The notes below the pieces were generated by a model. That model searched no databases, had not been told where the DNA came from, and was given only the letters and a program-made list of their open reading frames with translations. Positions 8,853 to 14,342 of a stretch of 14,342 bases of DNA are shown one piece after another. Origin of the DNA: an uncultured Acinetobacter sp. (lineage in GTDB: Bacteria; Pseudomonadota; Gammaproteobacteria; Pseudomonadales; Moraxellaceae). The stretch lies in assembly GCA_900771065.1 (NCBI GenBank), contig CAAGMP010000159.1:1-14342 (forward strand). The letters run 5' to 3'. Made by a program: the position numbers and the translations under genes. Numbering within the stretch: position 1 is the first letter of the stretch; the number at the start of each line of letters is the position of its first letter.

Positions 8853-9317
8853 ATGATTCGTCTCATGCAACACTCAGATTTGCAAAAAGTAGTCGACATT
8901 GAAAATCAAGTTCAAGCTTATCCTTGGTCAAGTAAGCAGTTTGTAGAGGCTATACAAAATTATCAAACTACGGTCATTGAAAAAAATGCTGAAGTCGTGG
9001 GTTTTTGTATTTTACAACCTGTTTTAGATGAGGCAAATTTGCTGTTAATGGCAATTGATCCAAAATATCAAGGGCAAGGTTTAGGTTTTGAGCTGCTCGA
9101 TCAATCTATTGCACAACTCAAAAACAACCCTATTCAGATTTTTTTAGAAGTACGTCAAAGTAACCAAGCTGCAATCCGTTTATATGAAAAAGCTGGGTTT
9201 CACCAAATTGACTTAAGAAAAAATTATTATTTAAATCGCGATGGTACGAAAGAACATGCCATTATTATGGTCAAAACCTGTCATGACGATTTTGCCAGTT
9301 TATTTCGCGCTGAATAA
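8853..9317 (+). CDS. rimI: ribosomal protein bS18 N-alpha-acetyltransferase, GNAT family
   Basis: Acetyl-CoA-dependent GNAT enzyme; RimI acetylates the N-terminal alanine of ribosomal protein bS18. It has 154 residues, close to the usual length. The acetyl-CoA loop is YQGQGLG (72-78). The RimI-typical block FLEVRQSNQAAIRLYEKAGF (97-116) follows, with E99 and N104, and a tyrosine pair (Y125, Y126) corresponds to the general acid position. The ATG at 8853 is chosen: an in-frame TTG 27 bases upstream would add residues not expected in the family, and it overlaps the possible -10. No strong Shine-Dalgarno precedes either start. RimI versus another GNAT of the same branch is not fully certain; the neighbouring genes do not help. 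Confidence 0.82.
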   Translation: MIRLMQHSDLQKVVDIENQVQAYPWSSKQFVEAIQNYQTTVIEKNAEVVGFCILQPVLDEANLLLMAIDPKYQGQGLGFELLDQSIAQLKNNPIQIFLEVRQSNQAAIRLYEKAGFHQIDLRKNYYLNRDGTKEHAIIMVKTCHDDFASLFRAE

Positions 9318-9343
9318 AATTAATTTTGTATAAAATAAAACTG

Positions 9344-9369
9344 CTTAATATGCAAACGGATATGTTAAG
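9344..9369 (+). promoter_or_regulatory. hairpin that covers the ribosome site of a 15-codon ORF
   Basis: CTTAATATG (9344-9352) can pair with TATGTTAAG (9361-9369) through nine positions, two of them G-U, around an 8-base loop. The right arm includes most of the AAGG (9367-9370) that precedes the small ORF at 9380. It may be a translational switch, a weak terminator (GTGTTTTAT follows) or chance. Confidence 0.25.
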
Positions 9370-9379
9370 GTGTTTTATC

Positions 9380-9427
9380 ATGATTCAAGCAACAGTAAAC
9401 TTGCCTTCGAAAATAGACTTGATTTAG
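9380..9427 (+). CDS. possible 15-residue leader peptide upstream of the acyltransferase gene
   Basis: ATG with AAGG 9 bases upstream opens a 15-residue reading frame, MIQATVNLPSKIDLI, ending in TAG. It lies in the 140-base gap between rimI and the acyltransferase and ends 30 bases before the latter's ATG. The peptide is not enriched for any single amino acid, so a classic attenuation leader is not evident. It could also be the remnant of a longer gene. Existence as a translated gene is uncertain. Confidence 0.2.
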   Translation: MIQATVNLPSKIDLI

Positions 9428-9457
9428 ACTAAGAAAATTTTTTTATTTTGGGTTTTT

Positions 9458-10369
9458 ATGTTTTTAAGCACTGTAATTAAAATGATGCCACTTCATTTTT
9501 TACGTTATTTGGCACGTTGTACAGCTTGGATCATGAATCAAAAAACCACAACGGGTATGCACTGGAAAACCCGTGTCAATGTTGCACTCGCCTACCCGAA
9601 TTTATCCGAATCAGAACAAATCGGTTTAGCTAAAAAAATAGTGCTCAACCAATGTATGGCTTATGCAGAATCGGTTAAAAGTTGGAGTATGCCACCCAGT
9701 TGGAGCATTCAACAAATTCATACAGTGCACCACTTAGAAGTCTTAACTTCTGCATTAAAAAGTCCAAATGGTGCTTTAATTATCACGCCACATTTAGGAA
9801 CGTGGGAAATGATGAATGCATGGGTTCATCAATACGGCATTCCAACCATTATGTATAAACCACAAAAAAATCAAAAGCTAAATCAATTTGTTTTACAATC
9901 ACGACAAAGATTAAACGCCAAATTAGTTCCAACTGATGCCAATGGCGTGAAGCTGTTATTTAAAAACTTAAAACAAGGCGGATTTAGCGTGATTTTACCT
10001 GATCATGTGCCGCAGCCTTCGGGTGGAATTGTGGTTCCTTTTTTTGCTGTGCCAACTTTGACCAGTACCTTAGCTTCGAAAATGGCACAAAAAACCAAAT
10101 GTAAATTGGTGGGTTTAAGCTGTTTTCGTCGCGAAGATGGGCAAGGTTTTGATGTTTATTGTGATGATTTAAATGATCCGCGTTTATATGATGCAGACTT
10201 AAATATTGCAACAAGCGCATTAAACCAAGCCATTGAAAACATGATTAATCGTTTTCCTGAACATTATATGTGGGGCTATAAACGCTTTAAATTTGTTCCT
10301 AATTTACCCGATCCATATAACCAACCGTTACAAAAAACACAAGATTGGGCTAAAAACAATCCATGCTAA
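9458..10369 (+). CDS. LpxL/HtrB-type lysophospholipid (lipid A) acyltransferase
   Basis: 303-residue inner-membrane-associated acyltransferase of the LpxL/LpxM/HtrB family, which transfers acyl chains to lipid A precursors or related acceptors. The N-terminus is hydrophobic (about residues 1-26), consistent with one membrane anchor. The catalytic HxxxxE motif is HLGTWE (H112, E117). Other family markers are PDHVPQPSGGIVVPFF and the C-terminal EHYMWGYKRFKF. Acinetobacter genomes carry several paralogues, so I cannot say whether this is the main LpxL, LpxM or a third enzyme. The ATG at 9458 has no clear ribosome site; ATGs at residues 9 and 10 are alternatives. It is convergent with nudC. Confidence 0.85.
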   Translation: MFLSTVIKMMPLHFLRYLARCTAWIMNQKTTTGMHWKTRVNVALAYPNLSESEQIGLAKKIVLNQCMAYAESVKSWSMPPSWSIQQIHTVHHLEVLTSALKSPNGALIITPHLGTWEMMNAWVHQYGIPTIMYKPQKNQKLNQFVLQSRQRLNAKLVPTDANGVKLLFKNLKQGGFSVILPDHVPQPSGGIVVPFFAVPTLTSTLASKMAQKTKCKLVGLSCFRREDGQGFDVYCDDLNDPRLYDADLNIATSALNQAIENMINRFPEHYMWGYKRFKFVPNLPDPYNQPLQKTQDWAKNNPC

Positions 10370-10380
10370 AAATGATGAAT

Positions 10381-10412
10381 AAACCGCGCTTGCGTTAAAA
10401 CTAGCACGGTTT
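10381..10412. terminator. imperfect bidirectional hairpin between the acyltransferase gene and nudC
   Basis: AAACCGCGC (10381-10389) pairs with GCACGGTTT (10404-10412) with one mismatch around a 14-base loop, and A/T-rich runs flank both sides. It lies 12 bases past the acyltransferase stop and 21 bases past the nudC stop on the other strand. No long U-tract is present, so strength is unclear. Confidence 0.45.
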
Positions 10413-10432
10413 AACTCTTTGATTAAAATCAG

Positions 10433-11203
10433 TTATAACCATTCTTTTGAATCATCAGCTGTGGCTGTACCATGAATAATATGTTCAATCATGGCACGGG
10501 CAATACTACCTTGAAATGGAATTTCAGGTAATTGATCAAATTTAAAAAATTGTGCATCGCTCAATTCACTTTCTTGAATTTGAATAGAGCCCGAATCATA
10601 TTCCGCTTTAAACGCCAACATTAAGTTACTTGGAAATGGCCACGGTTGACTTGCTAAATACTGAATATTTTTAATTTTTAAGCCAACTTCTTCTAAAGTT
10701 TCACGGCGTACTGCCTCTTCTAAAGTTTCGCCAACTTCAACAAACCCTGCAATTAAACTGTACATGGTTTTATTGCGTGTATTTTTTGCCAATAAAATTT
10801 CATCATGACCACGCGTGATAATAGTAATCACACAAGGATTAACACGAGGATATTGACTATAACCACAAGCAGGACAACGCATTGTATATTCAACAGGATG
10901 TTGCTCTGTTGCATGTCCACAATGACTGCAAAAACGATGATTTCTTCGCCACTCTAATAATTGTACAGCGCGACTTGCTTGTTCAAATTCAGTTTTTGTC
11001 CACGTTTGGACCAATTGACGAATCGGCATAAATTGATAGCCATCAGGAATAAGTTCATCATCTTTAAAATCACGTGCAATCACTTCATCTTGAGTTAAAA
11101 TTTTTAAATCTTCAGGTAAAACTTGCACTTGGGGTAATTGTAAATTCTCATCTACGAGCAATTGTTGTTGTTTAAAAATATAAGCTTTTGCAAATGTTGT
11201 CAT
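10433..11203 (-). CDS. nudC: NAD(+) diphosphatase / NADH pyrophosphatase
   Basis: Nudix hydrolase that cleaves NAD(H) to NMN(H) and AMP and can remove NAD caps from RNA. It has 256 residues, matching the E. coli enzyme (257). A zinc ribbon is formed by C92, C95, C110 and C113 (CSHCGH...CPACGY). The Nudix box spans 153-175 (GFVEVGE...RRETLEEVGL), with its REXXEEXG core intact. The NudC-specific SQPWPFPS (185-192) follows. The ATG at 11203 is chosen over a TTG 36 bases upstream because it has AAGAG upstream, gives the family length, and the candidate promoter at 11241-11269 would start transcription downstream of that TTG. It is divergent from mesX and convergent with the acyltransferase. Confidence 0.94.
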   Translation of the reverse strand: MTTFAKAYIFKQQQLLVDENLQLPQVQVLPEDLKILTQDEVIARDFKDDELIPDGYQFMPIRQLVQTWTKTEFEQASRAVQLLEWRRNHRFCSHCGHATEQHPVEYTMRCPACGYSQYPRVNPCVITIITRGHDEILLAKNTRNKTMYSLIAGFVEVGETLEEAVRRETLEEVGLKIKNIQYLASQPWPFPSNLMLAFKAEYDSGSIQIQESELSDAQFFKFDQLPEIPFQGSIARAMIEHIIHGTATADDSKEWL

Positions 11204-11240
11204 GTCAATTGGCTCTTTTAAGCGATGCAAAGATGACAAA

Positions 11241-11269
11241 ATATTAGGTTGAGCCGTGCTCGATTACAA
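11241..11269 (-). promoter_or_regulatory. candidate sigma 70 promoter of nudC
   Basis: Minus-strand TTGTAA (11264-11269), a 17-base spacer and TAATAT (11241-11246) match consensus at 4 of 6 bases each. The predicted start of transcription near 11234 leaves a leader of about 30 bases before the nudC ATG. Confidence 0.45.
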
Positions 11270-11293
11270 GTTGAATAATCAATATATCTCAAA

Positions 11294-11313
11294 TGAAAAT
11301 CACATTATTTTCA
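11294..11313. promoter_or_regulatory. 7-bp inverted repeat between nudC and mesX
   Basis: TGAAAAT (11294-11300) and ATTTTCA (11307-11313) are perfect inverted arms around CACATT. It begins 25 bases upstream of the nudC -35 and lies 220 bases before mesX. It could bind a regulator of either gene; the outer TGAA/TTCA ends echo the downstream MetR-like site but with a 12-base gap. Confidence 0.3.
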
Positions 11314-11416
11314 CATGCATTATGCAAAAACCAAATTGCTTTTAATGATGTAACTACATAATAAAATAAAAATTATTTCGTTACTTAATCCTCTCTAGTT
11401 TTAAATTTTAACTTAA

Positions 11417-11433
11417 CATGAATATCATTCATG
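11417..11433. promoter_or_regulatory. MetR-like operator upstream of mesX
   Basis: CATGAAT-ATC-ATTCATG is a perfect 7-bp inverted repeat. Its core, TGAATATCATTCA (11419-11431), fits the MetR consensus TGAA-N5-TTCA exactly. It lies about 45 bases upstream of the candidate -10 and 100 bases before the mesX ATG, a normal distance for LysR-type activation. MetR control is inferred from the motif and from the methionine function of the operon. Confidence 0.5.
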
Positions 11434-11438
11434 ATGAG

Positions 11439-11453
11439 ATGATATTAAATCAT
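11439..11453. promoter_or_regulatory. second dyad upstream of mesX, possible lower-affinity MetR site
   Basis: ATGAT-ATTAA-ATCAT is a perfect 5-bp inverted repeat with the same 5-base central gap as the site at 11417-11433; its TGAT-N5-ATCA core is a one-base-per-arm variant of the MetR consensus. The dyad centres lie 21 bases apart, about two helical turns, as expected for paired LysR-type sites. Confidence 0.35.
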
Positions 11454-11476
11454 TTTTATTCATCTTAATATTCGCG

Positions 11477-11491
11477 TATAAATAGCGCTAT
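11477..11491 (+). promoter_or_regulatory. candidate mesX -10 element with palindromic discriminator
   Basis: TATAAA (11477-11482) resembles a -10, with only a poor -35 (TTTTAT) 17 bases upstream, which suits an activator-dependent promoter. The overlapping ATAGCGCTAT (11482-11491) is a perfect 10-bp palindrome at the discriminator/start region. The rest of the 11204-11532 gap contains no gene that I can support. Confidence 0.4.
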
Positions 11492-11532
11492 GCAAAAATT
11501 CTGATTTTTTAAAATTTAAATGGGGATTCACC

Positions 11533-12528
11533 ATGAGCCATCAATTTGAATGTTCAATTCGACGTATTCGTTTTGATGAACATTATACGCCTGCAAATAA
11601 CACACGCTTAACCACCAATTTTGCCAATTTAGCGCGTGGAGAAAATCGCCAAAAAAATCTTCGTAATACACTTAACATGATTAATCATCGTTTTAATGCT
11701 TTAGCATCTTGTGATAATCCGAAAGGTGATCGCTATTCACTTGAAATTGATATTATTTCAGCAGAAATTGATATTGAAGGTCATGGACAAACTTTTCCAT
11801 TTATTGAAATGCTCAAAAGTACCATTATCGACCATTATACAAATCAAACAATTGAAGGCATGATTGGAAATAGTTTTTCATCTTATGTTCGTGATTATGA
11901 TTTTAGTGTGGTATTGCCTGCTTTAGGTTGTGGCGTTGATGAACAACCTGAAAAATTTGGTGAGTTACACGGAAAACTTTATCAACATTTGATTCATTCA
12001 AAAGCATTTAAAAAAGAATTTCAAAAACAACCTGTTATTTGTCTAAGTGTTTCAACAACCAAGACGTATTATCGAACTAGCAATATTCATCCTGTGTTGG
12101 GTGTGGAATATAAAAATGATGAATATTCACGTACTGATGCTTATTTTGCAAAAATGGGTTTAACAGTTCGTTATTTTAAACCTGAACAAAGTAATGCACC
12201 TTTAGCATTTTATTTCTCGGGTGATTTATTGCGTGATTACACCGATTTTGAATTAATGAGTGCCATTAGCACAATGGAAAGCTTCCAAAAAATTTATCGT
12301 CCTGAAATTTATAATGCCAATTCGCCTGCTGGGGCAATTTATCAGCCAAGTTTAAATTATCAAGATTATTCACTCACTCAAATTGTTTATGACCGTGTTG
12401 AACGTGCACAACTTGCCGTGAAACAAGGAAAATGGACTGAAGAAAACTTTATTCAACCGTATAAAACTGTTTTGACACAATGGGCTGAAAATTTTGTGAT
12501 TGATACACAAAAAAATCATGCTGCTTAA
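11533..12528 (+). CDS. mesX: DUF1852 protein, methionine synthase partner MesX
   Basis: 331-residue protein of family DUF1852. From published genetics, DUF1852 (MesX) is needed, together with oxygen, for the MesD core methionine synthase to work; its chemistry is not established as far as I know. There is no signal peptide, membrane segment or cofactor fold that I recognise. The sequence is rich in aromatic and charged residues, with a central region VVLPALGCGVDEQPEKFGEL and HGKLYQHLIH (H146, H152, H155) that could bind a metal, although conservation of those residues is not checked here. The ATG at 11533 has a strong GGGGA 6 bases upstream, the best ribosome site in the operon. It is first in mesX-mesD-flavin reductase, 31 bases before mesD. 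Confidence 0.9.
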   Translation: MSHQFECSIRRIRFDEHYTPANNTRLTTNFANLARGENRQKNLRNTLNMINHRFNALASCDNPKGDRYSLEIDIISAEIDIEGHGQTFPFIEMLKSTIIDHYTNQTIEGMIGNSFSSYVRDYDFSVVLPALGCGVDEQPEKFGELHGKLYQHLIHSKAFKKEFQKQPVICLSVSTTKTYYRTSNIHPVLGVEYKNDEYSRTDAYFAKMGLTVRYFKPEQSNAPLAFYFSGDLLRDYTDFELMSAISTMESFQKIYRPEIYNANSPAGAIYQPSLNYQDYSLTQIVYDRVERAQLAVKQGKWTEENFIQPYKTVLTQWAENFVIDTQKNHAA

Positions 12529-12559
12529 CTGAAATCACTCCAATATAGAAAAATTAAAT

Positions 12560-13597
12560 ATGCGCATTTTACTCCCGACATCAACCGCTGGTAGTTTACC
12601 TAAACCATCTTGGTTAGCAGAACCTGAAAAATTGTGGTCAGCTTGGAAATTAGAAGGTCAAGAATTGCGTGATGCTAAACAAGATGCATTACGTTTGGCA
12701 TTGCATGAACAACAACAAGCAGGGCTAAATATTGTCAGCGACGGTGAACAAACCCGTCAGCATTTTGTAACTACTTTTATTGAACATTTAGAAGGAGTTG
12801 ATTTTCATCAACGTAAAGTCGTTAAAATTCGTAATCGTTATGAAGCGAGTGTGCCTTCGGTCGTTGGTGCTGTTTCGCGTCAACAATCTGTTTTTGTTGA
12901 GGATGCCAAATTTTTACGCTCCTTGACCGATCAGCCGATTAAATGGGCATTACCCGGTCCAATGACCATGATTGACACGTTATACGATGCACATTATCAA
13001 AGTCGTGAAAAACTAGCTTGGGAATTTGCCAAAATTTTAAATCAAGAAGCACGTGAACTTGAAGCTGCTGGCGTCAATATTATTCAATTCGATGAACCTG
13101 CATTTAACGTATTTTTTGATGAAGTCAATGATTGGGGAATTGCAACACTCGAACGCGCCCTTGAAGGTTTAAAGTGTGAAACAGCAGTTCATATTTGTTA
13201 TGGTTACGGCATTCAAGCCAATACCGATTGGAAAAAAACTTTAGGTTCAGAATGGCGTCAGTACGAAGCAATTTTTCCAAAATTACAACAATCTCAAATA
13301 GATATTGTTTCACTGGAATGTCAAAATTCACGTGTACCTATGGATTTAATTGAACTGATTCGTGGTAAAAAAGTCATGATTGGTGCAATTGATGTTGCTA
13401 CAAATACTATTGAAACTGCTGAAGAAGTAGCCAACACATTACGTAAAGCCTTAAAATTTGTCGATGCAGATAAACTTTATCCATCAACCAATTGTGGTAT
13501 GGCACCGTTATCACGCAGCGTTGCTCGCGGAAAATTACAGGCTTTAGCAGCAGGTACAGCCCTTGTTCGTCAAGAATTAAGCAAAGATATTCTGTAA
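12560..13597 (+). CDS. mesD: core methionine synthase MesD (MetE C-terminal domain only)
   Basis: 345-residue cobalamin-independent-type methionine synthase consisting only of the catalytic zinc barrel of MetE. E. coli MetE has about 753 residues, and its N-terminal folate-associated half is missing here by design, not by truncation. Zinc ligands are visible as H211 and C213 (HICYGYG), E253 (SLECQNSR) and C312 (STNCGMAPLS). IQFDEPA (175-181) supplies the acidic residues that bind homocysteine, and GSLPKP (11-16) and SDGEQTR (60-66) are also family-like. MesD-type enzymes are reported to methylate homocysteine without methyltetrahydrofolate or cobalamin, and to need DUF1852 and oxygen. The ribosome site is weak, so translation may depend on mesX. 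The stop codon lies inside a 10-bp hairpin. Confidence 0.9.
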   Translation: MRILLPTSTAGSLPKPSWLAEPEKLWSAWKLEGQELRDAKQDALRLALHEQQQAGLNIVSDGEQTRQHFVTTFIEHLEGVDFHQRKVVKIRNRYEASVPSVVGAVSRQQSVFVEDAKFLRSLTDQPIKWALPGPMTMIDTLYDAHYQSREKLAWEFAKILNQEARELEAAGVNIIQFDEPAFNVFFDEVNDWGIATLERALEGLKCETAVHICYGYGIQANTDWKKTLGSEWRQYEAIFPKLQQSQIDIVSLECQNSRVPMDLIELIRGKKVMIGAIDVATNTIETAEEVANTLRKALKFVDADKLYPSTNCGMAPLSRSVARGKLQALAAGTALVRQELSKDIL

Positions 13598-13609
13598 AAG
13601 AATATCTTT
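13583..13609 (+). repeat. 10-bp hairpin spanning the mesD stop codon
   Basis: AAAGATATTC (13583-13592) and GAATATCTTT (13600-13609) pair perfectly around TGTAAAA, which includes the TAA stop. Only one further T follows before AACAATG, so it is a poor terminator. It may mark an mRNA processing point or reduce expression of the downstream flavin reductase. Confidence 0.5.
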
Positions 13610-13657
13610 TAACAATGATATGTTGTTGATATAAAGTAAAAATATTGGAATAAGCTA

Positions 13658-14158
13658 ATGGTTGAAGCAATCGAGTTTAAAAATGCAATGTCTTTATTGA
13701 CCAGTGCTGTCCATATTGTGACCACAAATGGTGAAACAGGTCATCATGGTTTTACTGCTTCTGCGGTGTGCAGCGTCACTGACACGCCACCAACTTTATT
13801 GATTTGTATGAACAAGTCATCACGTTCGCATGCACATTTTATTGAAAACAAAGTTTTATGTGTCAATGTATTAAGTGCAGAACAGCAACCAATTTCCGAT
13901 GTATTCGCATCATCTAAATTCAATGCGCAAGCGCGTTTTCAGCAAGGTGAGTGGACGACTTTAACAACAGGATGTCTAGCTTTAAAAAATGCGCTTGTAA
14001 ATTTTGATTGCAAAATTGAACAAATTCAAGAAGTCGGGACTCATAGCATTTTTATTTGCCCAATTGTTGCCATTCAAAAAAATCAAATAGATCAAGCTTT
14101 GGTTTATTTTAATCGTCGTTATCATGAAGTAGGTGAAATGGAAATCAATGAAAGTTGA
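13658..14158 (+). CDS. NAD(P)H:flavin oxidoreductase, HpaC/RutF-type
   Basis: 166-residue flavin reductase with the split-barrel FMN-binding fold, the kind that supplies free reduced FMN or FAD to a partner oxygenase. Family motifs are GFTASAVCSVTDTPPTLLIC (31-50), NKSSRSH (52-58), GTHSIFI (127-133) and LVYFNRRYH (148-156). The ATG at 13658 follows GGAATAAG. It is third in the mes operon, 60 bases after mesD on the same strand. Unlike hpaC or rutF it has no adjacent flavin monooxygenase gene; its neighbours are MesX and MesD. The context suggests that it feeds reduced flavin to the oxygen-dependent MesX/MesD reaction. That role is inference; a general flavin reductase is the alternative. Confidence 0.88.
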   Translation: MVEAIEFKNAMSLLTSAVHIVTTNGETGHHGFTASAVCSVTDTPPTLLICMNKSSRSHAHFIENKVLCVNVLSAEQQPISDVFASSKFNAQARFQQGEWTTLTTGCLALKNALVNFDCKIEQIQEVGTHSIFICPIVAIQKNQIDQALVYFNRRYHEVGEMEINES

Positions 14159-14174
14159 TTAAAAAGGTGAAAGT

Positions 14175-14222
14175 ATGAGTTATGAAATTAATTTAAACTT
14201 ATTACGCTATCTGAAAAACTAA
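14175..14222 (+). CDS. possible 15-residue ORF after the flavin reductase gene
   Basis: An ATG 5 bases after a near-ideal AAAAAGGTGA ribosome site opens a 15-codon frame, MSYEINLNLLRYLKN, ending in TAA. It starts 16 bases after the flavin reductase stop and would be co-transcribed with the mes operon. The strong ribosome site with so short a frame suggests either a real micropeptide or the remains of a fourth gene cut by a premature stop. I recognise no family. Confidence 0.3.
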   Translation: MSYEINLNLLRYLKN

Positions 14223-14275
14223 TTTTTAGGTTGCTAAGATTTCAATAACATTTTGATTAAATTATTAGTTTTTCA
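14212..14275. repeat. 12-bp inverted repeat at the 3' ends of convergent genes
   Basis: TGAAAAACTAAT (14212-14223) and ATTAGTTTTTCA (14264-14275) are perfect inverted copies 40 bases apart. Each copy lies at the end of a reading frame: the 15-codon ORF on the plus strand and the partial gene on the minus strand. It could be a long-loop bidirectional terminator, a recombination scar or chance in AT-rich DNA. Confidence 0.4.
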
Positions 14276-14342
14276 AATTCACTCATCATATTATCCATAG
14301 ACAATTTCAACAAATCTTTATCGTCTATTTTATAGGGATTAT
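14257..14342 (-). CDS. C-terminal end of an unidentified minus-strand gene, cut by window edge
   Basis: One minus-strand frame is open from the right edge to a TAA at 14257-14259; the other two frames hit stops almost at once. The 27 visible residues (NPYKIDDKDLLKLS followed by MDNMMSEFEKLII) are charged and helical in character, plausible as the end of a soluble protein. I do not recognise the family from so little sequence. It is convergent with the mes operon. Confidence 0.45.
   Translation of the reverse strand, partial: NPYKIDDKDLLKLSMDNMMSEFEKLII

Noticed and set aside
9419..9449. TTGATT with TATTTT as a promoter for the acyltransferase gene
   Set aside because: Spacing is 19 and transcription would begin at the start codon, so it is not convincing.
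9984..10220. 78-residue minus-strand ORF
   Set aside because: Antisense to conserved acyltransferase motifs.
11204..11239. TTG-initiated extension of nudC by 12 residues
   Set aside because: It would exceed the family length, has no ribosome site, and lies upstream of the predicted transcription start.
11270..11532. SAM or cobalamin riboswitch before mesX
   Set aside because: I see no multi-helix leader or B12-box-like sequence; the region is AT-rich with short dyads that fit protein binding better.
12560..13597. mesD as a truncated metE pseudogene
   Set aside because: The frame is intact with its own start, all zinc ligands are present, and the length is that of free-standing core synthases.
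13125..13670. 68- and 87-residue minus-strand ORFs over mesD
   Set aside because: Antisense to the zinc-ligand region of mesD, with no promoter or ribosome site.

Overview
The window is AT-rich and reads as a chromosomal segment of an Acinetobacter-type gammaproteobacterium (Moraxellaceae). This rests on the RpoD, NudC, Aat/Ate and UPF0149 proteins and on a DUF1852/core-MetE/flavin reductase cassette known from Acinetobacter. I read the genus from recalled protein families and did not run a search. I see no insertion sequence, phage gene, CRISPR array, tRNA or rRNA.

Layout, left to right. Minus strand: mhpA (3-hydroxyphenylpropionate hydroxylase), cut by the left edge, preceded by a DUF1289 zinc-ribbon-like protein. 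Plus strand: trhO (tRNA U34 hydroxylase), a terminator, then a DedA membrane protein. Minus strand: a UPF0149 protein and a small acidic protein, probably one operon driven by a TTGACA promoter. Plus strand: rpoD (sigma 70), a terminator, then ybeD-aat-ate, which pairs the two N-end-rule aminoacyl transferases. Next come rimI and an LpxL/HtrB-type acyltransferase. Minus strand: nudC, convergent with the acyltransferase.

The most interesting part is the right third (about 11.2-14.2 kb). A 329-base regulatory region with several inverted repeats, one fitting the MetR consensus TGAA-N5-TTCA, precedes three plus-strand genes: mesX (DUF1852), mesD (a 345-residue methionine synthase with only the catalytic half of MetE) and an HpaC/RutF-type flavin reductase. 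MesD-family enzymes are reported to make methionine without methylfolate or cobalamin, and to need DUF1852 and oxygen. The flavin reductase partner suggests, as inference, that reduced flavin feeds the oxygen-dependent step. The methyl donor is not evident from the sequence.

The window ends with a 15-codon ORF that has a strong ribosome site, a 12-bp inverted repeat, and the C-terminal end of an unidentified minus-strand gene.
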